Source of the DNA: JAZKFP01 sp040386355
Lineage (GTDB): Bacteria; Pseudomonadota; Gammaproteobacteria; Pseudomonadales; UBA6940
Length of the DNA stretch: 6,221 bases
Reading direction: 5' to 3'
Assembly (NCBI GenBank): GCA_040386355.1
Contig: JAZKFP010000288.1
Location: 1-6,221 of the forward strand
In this document: piece after piece, positions 5,335 through 6,221 of the stretch
Layout of the letters: the number at the start of each line of letters is the position of its first letter
Numbering within the stretch: the stretch's first letter is position 1
Made by a program: the position numbers and the translations under genes
The notes under the pieces: model-generated
Told to the model about the DNA's origin: nothing
What the model saw: only the letters and a program-made list of their open reading frames with translations
Database searches by the model: none

Positions 5335-6221
5335 TTATTTCTCGCTATGGTGCGCACAACTGTGGGCAACCAATTTTTTAATTTTTAAAATGGCTGCATC
5401 AATGTGGTCAGGTTGAATAATTAACGGTGGTAATAATCGAATGACTTTTTCCGCCGTTACGTTAATTAATAATTGTTCTGCTAAAGCGTCTTTCATTAAA
5501 TGTGCGCAAGGATGATTTAATTCAATACCGAGCATTAAACCTCGACCTCGAATTTGTACAACCCCAGGAATAGAAGACAATTCACGTTTTAATCCTGCAA
5601 GAAAATAGTCACCCATTAAACGTGCATTTGAAATTACATTGTCTTCAAATAACGTTTCAATAACCGCGCGTCCAACTCGACAAGCAAGTGGATTACCACC
5701 AAAGGTTGTACCGTGATTTCCCGGTTTAAATAAGGTCGCTGCAATGCCTTTTGCAAGACAGGCTCCAATGGGGAAACCATTTCCCAAACCTTTAGCGGTG
5801 GTTAAAATATCTGGAAAAATAGTTTCAGATTGAAAAGCAAAATAATTTCCTGTGCGACCATTGCCGGTTTGAATTTCATCAAATATTAATAACCAATTTT
5901 TTTCATCACAGAGTTTTCGAAGCGCCGATAAATAACCCGCCGGTGGAAGAATAATTCCGCCTTCGCCTTGTACCGGTTCAACCAAGATGGCAACTATCGA
6001 AGAGTTTTCTTGAGCAATTTTTTCGATCGCTTCAACATTGCCGTACGGTACGCGTACAAAGCCTTCGACTAAAGGTTCAAAGCCTGCCTGAATTTTATAT
6101 CCTGCAGAAGCGCTGATGGTTGCAAGCGTACGACCGTGAAAAGCACCTTCCATGACGACGACCGCAGGTCGTTCAATCCCTTGTTGATGTCCATAAAGCC
6201 GAGCCAACTTTAAGGCACACT
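5335..6221 (-). CDS. argD: Acetylornithine aminotransferase, 5'-partial
   Basis: A PLP-dependent class III aminotransferase that converts N-acetylglutamate semialdehyde plus glutamate to N-acetylornithine and 2-oxoglutarate, and may also serve as succinyldiaminopimelate transaminase in lysine synthesis. 294 residues are visible; roughly the first 100 lie beyond the right edge. The frame stays open to the edge with CALKLARLYG, the expected family sequence, so the TTG at 6207 is not the start. Visible motifs are AFHGRT (about 26-31), EPVQGEGG (82-89), the PLP-pocket aspartate in IFDEIQTGNGRTG (112-124), the Schiff-base lysine in TTAKGLGNG (Lys143), and TTFGGNPLA (171-179). Related ornithine or GABA aminotransferases share this fold, but adjacency to argF favours ArgD. 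It is the most upstream gene seen of the argD-argF-ATPase string; its promoter is outside the window. Confidence 0.93.
   Translation of the reverse strand, partial: CALKLARLYGHQQGIERPAVVVMEGAFHGRTLATISASAGYKIQAGFEPLVEGFVRVPYGNVEAIEKIAQENSSIVAILVEPVQGEGGIILPPAGYLSALRKLCDEKNWLLIFDEIQTGNGRTGNYFAFQSETIFPDILTTAKGLGNGFPIGACLAKGIAATLFKPGNHGTTFGGNPLACRVGRAVIETLFEDNVISNARLMGDYFLAGLKRELSSIPGVVQIRGRGLMLGIELNHPCAHLMKDALAEQLLINVTAEKVIRLLPPLIIQPDHIDAAILKIKKLVAHSCAHHSEK

Noticed and set aside
6205..6207. TTG as the start of argD
   Set aside because: The frame continues upstream to the window edge with conserved class III aminotransferase sequence, so the gene is cut by the window.

Overview
The window reads as a chromosomal segment of a moderately AT-rich bacterium, most likely a gammaproteobacterium. 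GlpK and the arginine enzymes resemble enteric and legionella-type sequences. The repeats and the decaying toxin-antitoxin pair would suit a host-associated or accessory-rich genome, but the taxonomic placement is an inference from remembered protein similarity, not a search.

Left part, plus strand: a nearly complete glycerol kinase gene (glpK; the first few codons lie outside the window) ends at 1473. It is followed by a roughly 120-nt imperfect palindrome that fills most of the gap before the next gene. Then comes a HEPN/MNT (type VII) toxin-antitoxin pair. The HEPN toxin gene (1621-2082) is intact, with its RNITAHSY active-site motif. The overlapping MNT nucleotidyltransferase antitoxin gene (2075-2412) is broken twice, by a 1-nt deletion near 2125 and by a TGG-to-TAG-type nonsense codon at 2314-2316.

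Middle, minus strand: a 189-aa unrecognised protein gene (2423-2992) converges on the broken antitoxin gene. Its 5' end is unusually GC-rich and carries a short tandem repeat. A 317-bp gene-free stretch (2993-3309) follows. It holds a candidate promoter for that gene and two 25-nt REP-like hairpins in facing orientation.

Right part, minus strand: a compact gene string, argD (5' end outside the window), then argF, then an FbpC-type ABC transporter ATPase. The argD-argF gap is 5 nt and argF overlaps the ATPase gene by 11 nt, so the three are probably one transcription unit. ArgD makes N-acetylornithine and ArgF turns ornithine into citrulline, both steps of arginine biosynthesis. The ATPase has every catalytic motif but no permease or binding-protein gene beside it in this window, so its substrate is open.

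I see no rRNA, tRNA, CRISPR array, insertion-sequence transposase or convincing intrinsic terminator. The observation most worth following is the apparently intact HEPN toxin next to a doubly disrupted antitoxin.
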